Positions 63,243 to 64,000 of a stretch of 64,000 nucleotides of DNA are shown here, in pieces. The first letter of the stretch is position 1. Every line of letters begins with the position of its first letter. Source of the DNA: Ornithinicoccus halotolerans (GTDB taxonomy: Bacteria > Actinomycetota > Actinomycetes > Actinomycetales > Dermatophilaceae); contig NZ_WIQI01000001.1 in the NCBI RefSeq assembly GCF_009602535.1, positions 52,825 to 116,824 on the forward strand, given 5' to 3'. The position numbers and the translations under genes are program-made. The notes below the pieces were generated by a model that worked only from the letters and a program-made list of their open reading frames with translations, did no database searches and was not told the origin of the DNA.

Positions 63243-64000
63243 ATGGCCTGGCCCGCGCCCGCACCCGCCGTTCCGGGGTACGCGCTGCGCGCGCCCGTCC
63301 CCGGCTCCTCCCGGCCCGGCGAGGGGCAGTGGCAGGCGGTCCGGCTCGGTGACCAGCAGCAGGTCCGGCTGGTCACCGTGCCGGTGCCTGAGGGGCGCTC
63401 GGAGGCGCTGGCCCGGGTGGCCGAGGCAGCGGCGGTCCGCCACCGGTCGCTGGTGCCGGTCCACGACGCGGTGCCCTGCGACGCCGGGCTGGCGGTGGCG
63501 CTGGGCTGGCAGGCGCGCGCCCGGCTGTCCCGGGTGCTGGCCCGGCGGGTCCGGCTCACCGAGGCTGAGGTCGCCGGCCTACTGGCCAGCCTCGGGGAGC
63601 TGCTGGCCCGCGTGCACCAGGACGGCATGGTGCACGGCGGGCTGTCCGCCGAAGAGGTGTGGCTGACGGAGTCGGGCCGGGCCGTCGTGGCCGACCTCGC
63701 GGTGCAGGCGGTGCGGCCGCGGCCGGGACCGGTGCCGGCGCCCGAGCTCACCGAGGGGTTCGCCTGCTCGCCGGACTCCGACGTCTGGGACCTGGCCGTG
63801 CTGGCGCGGACCTGCCTAGACGGGCGGCCGCCGCGGCTGGGCGGGGACCGGCCGGGGGAGACGGAGACGGCTGGGCCGGGGACCGGCAGCGAGCTGCGGG
63901 ACCTGCTGGCCGAGTGCCTGGTGGCGGACCCGGCCCGGCGGCCGGCCGCCGAGGAGGTCGCCGAGCGCGCTCGCCACCCGCGGGTCCGGGTCGTGGGGGA
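63243..64000 (+). CDS. Protein kinase-like protein (pseudokinase), truncated by window end
   Basis: At least 252 residues, still open at 64000. The C-lobe pattern of Ser/Thr kinases is clear: LLARVHQDGMVHGGLSAEEV replaces the HRD catalytic loop with HGG, VVADLAV replaces DFG with DLA, and SDVWDLAVLARTCLDGRPP and CLVADPARRPAAEEVAER match the later subdomains. Loss of both catalytic Asp residues marks it as a pseudokinase. Actinobacterial examples include MviN-type and PknB-related adaptor proteins. ATG 63243 is the start. Whether membrane segments follow cannot be seen. Confidence 0.7.
   Translation, partial: MAWPAPAPAVPGYALRAPVPGSSRPGEGQWQAVRLGDQQQVRLVTVPVPEGRSEALARVAEAAAVRHRSLVPVHDAVPCDAGLAVALGWQARARLSRVLARRVRLTEAEVAGLLASLGELLARVHQDGMVHGGLSAEEVWLTESGRAVVADLAVQAVRPRPGPVPAPELTEGFACSPDSDVWDLAVLARTCLDGRPPRLGGDRPGETETAGPGTGSELRDLLAECLVADPARRPAAEEVAERARHPRVRVVG

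Overview
The window is high-GC (roughly 70%) DNA from an actinobacterium. GTG starts are frequent, third codon positions are almost all G/C, and the gene set is typical of Micrococcales or Intrasporangiaceae-like relatives: RDD protein beside type-I glnA, a DUF4191 protein beside lipA and lipB, DUF5995, CHAD and PPOX proteins. The lineage is inferred from gene content only. No rRNA, tRNA or CRISPR array was seen.

Region 1 (1-5800) is an L-rhamnose catabolic operon: rhaM mutarotase, rhaI isomerase, a rhamnulose-1-phosphate aldolase fused to a short-chain dehydrogenase, and rhaB kinase. A promoter and a LacI-type operator sit just upstream. Region 2 (5300-16700) is ordinary chromosome: VOC, CHAD, cupin, MFS, PPOX, a lipoprotein/membrane-protein pair, an anchored Pro/Thr-rich protein, a lipase-like hydrolase, DUF5995, and small or decayed genes.

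Region 3 (about 16.9-41.0 kb) is accessory. Its left part is intact: TetR-regulated membrane serine hydrolase and DJ-1-like protein, then a large ATPase-LuxR regulator divergent from a DUF4242-like/ABC/CPBP-protease operon. From about 26.6 kb it decays into fragments: MFS, integrase N-terminus, GIY-YIG-like, Ser/Thr kinase N-terminus, cysteine desulfurase C-terminus. These are mixed with larger unknown proteins, a CoiA-like protein and a frameshifted zinc-finger/PD-(D/E)XK-like/HTH protein.

Region 4 (41491-53631) is a compact 12.1-kb integrative element inserted into the 3' end of glnA. A 24-bp exact repeat marks both ends. Pairs of TGCGGACT sites with 11-bp pitch lie just inside each end, and a tyrosine recombinase abuts the right end. 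The cargo is a complete type I restriction-modification operon (hsdM-hsdS-hsdR), an FHA-like/PP2C phosphatase/zinc-ribbon operon, and several small unknown genes. The original glnA terminator appears to survive outside the left end. The integrase start has lost one G, which would put it out of frame. A third, diverged att-like site at 16879 suggests an older neighbouring insertion at the same target.

Region 5 (53606-64000) is conserved chromosome: glnA, RDD protein, a membrane protein, a two-component system, PadR and a small membrane partner, DUF4191, lipA, lipB, a Gfo/Idh/MocA oxidoreductase, and the start of a pseudokinase that runs off the window.
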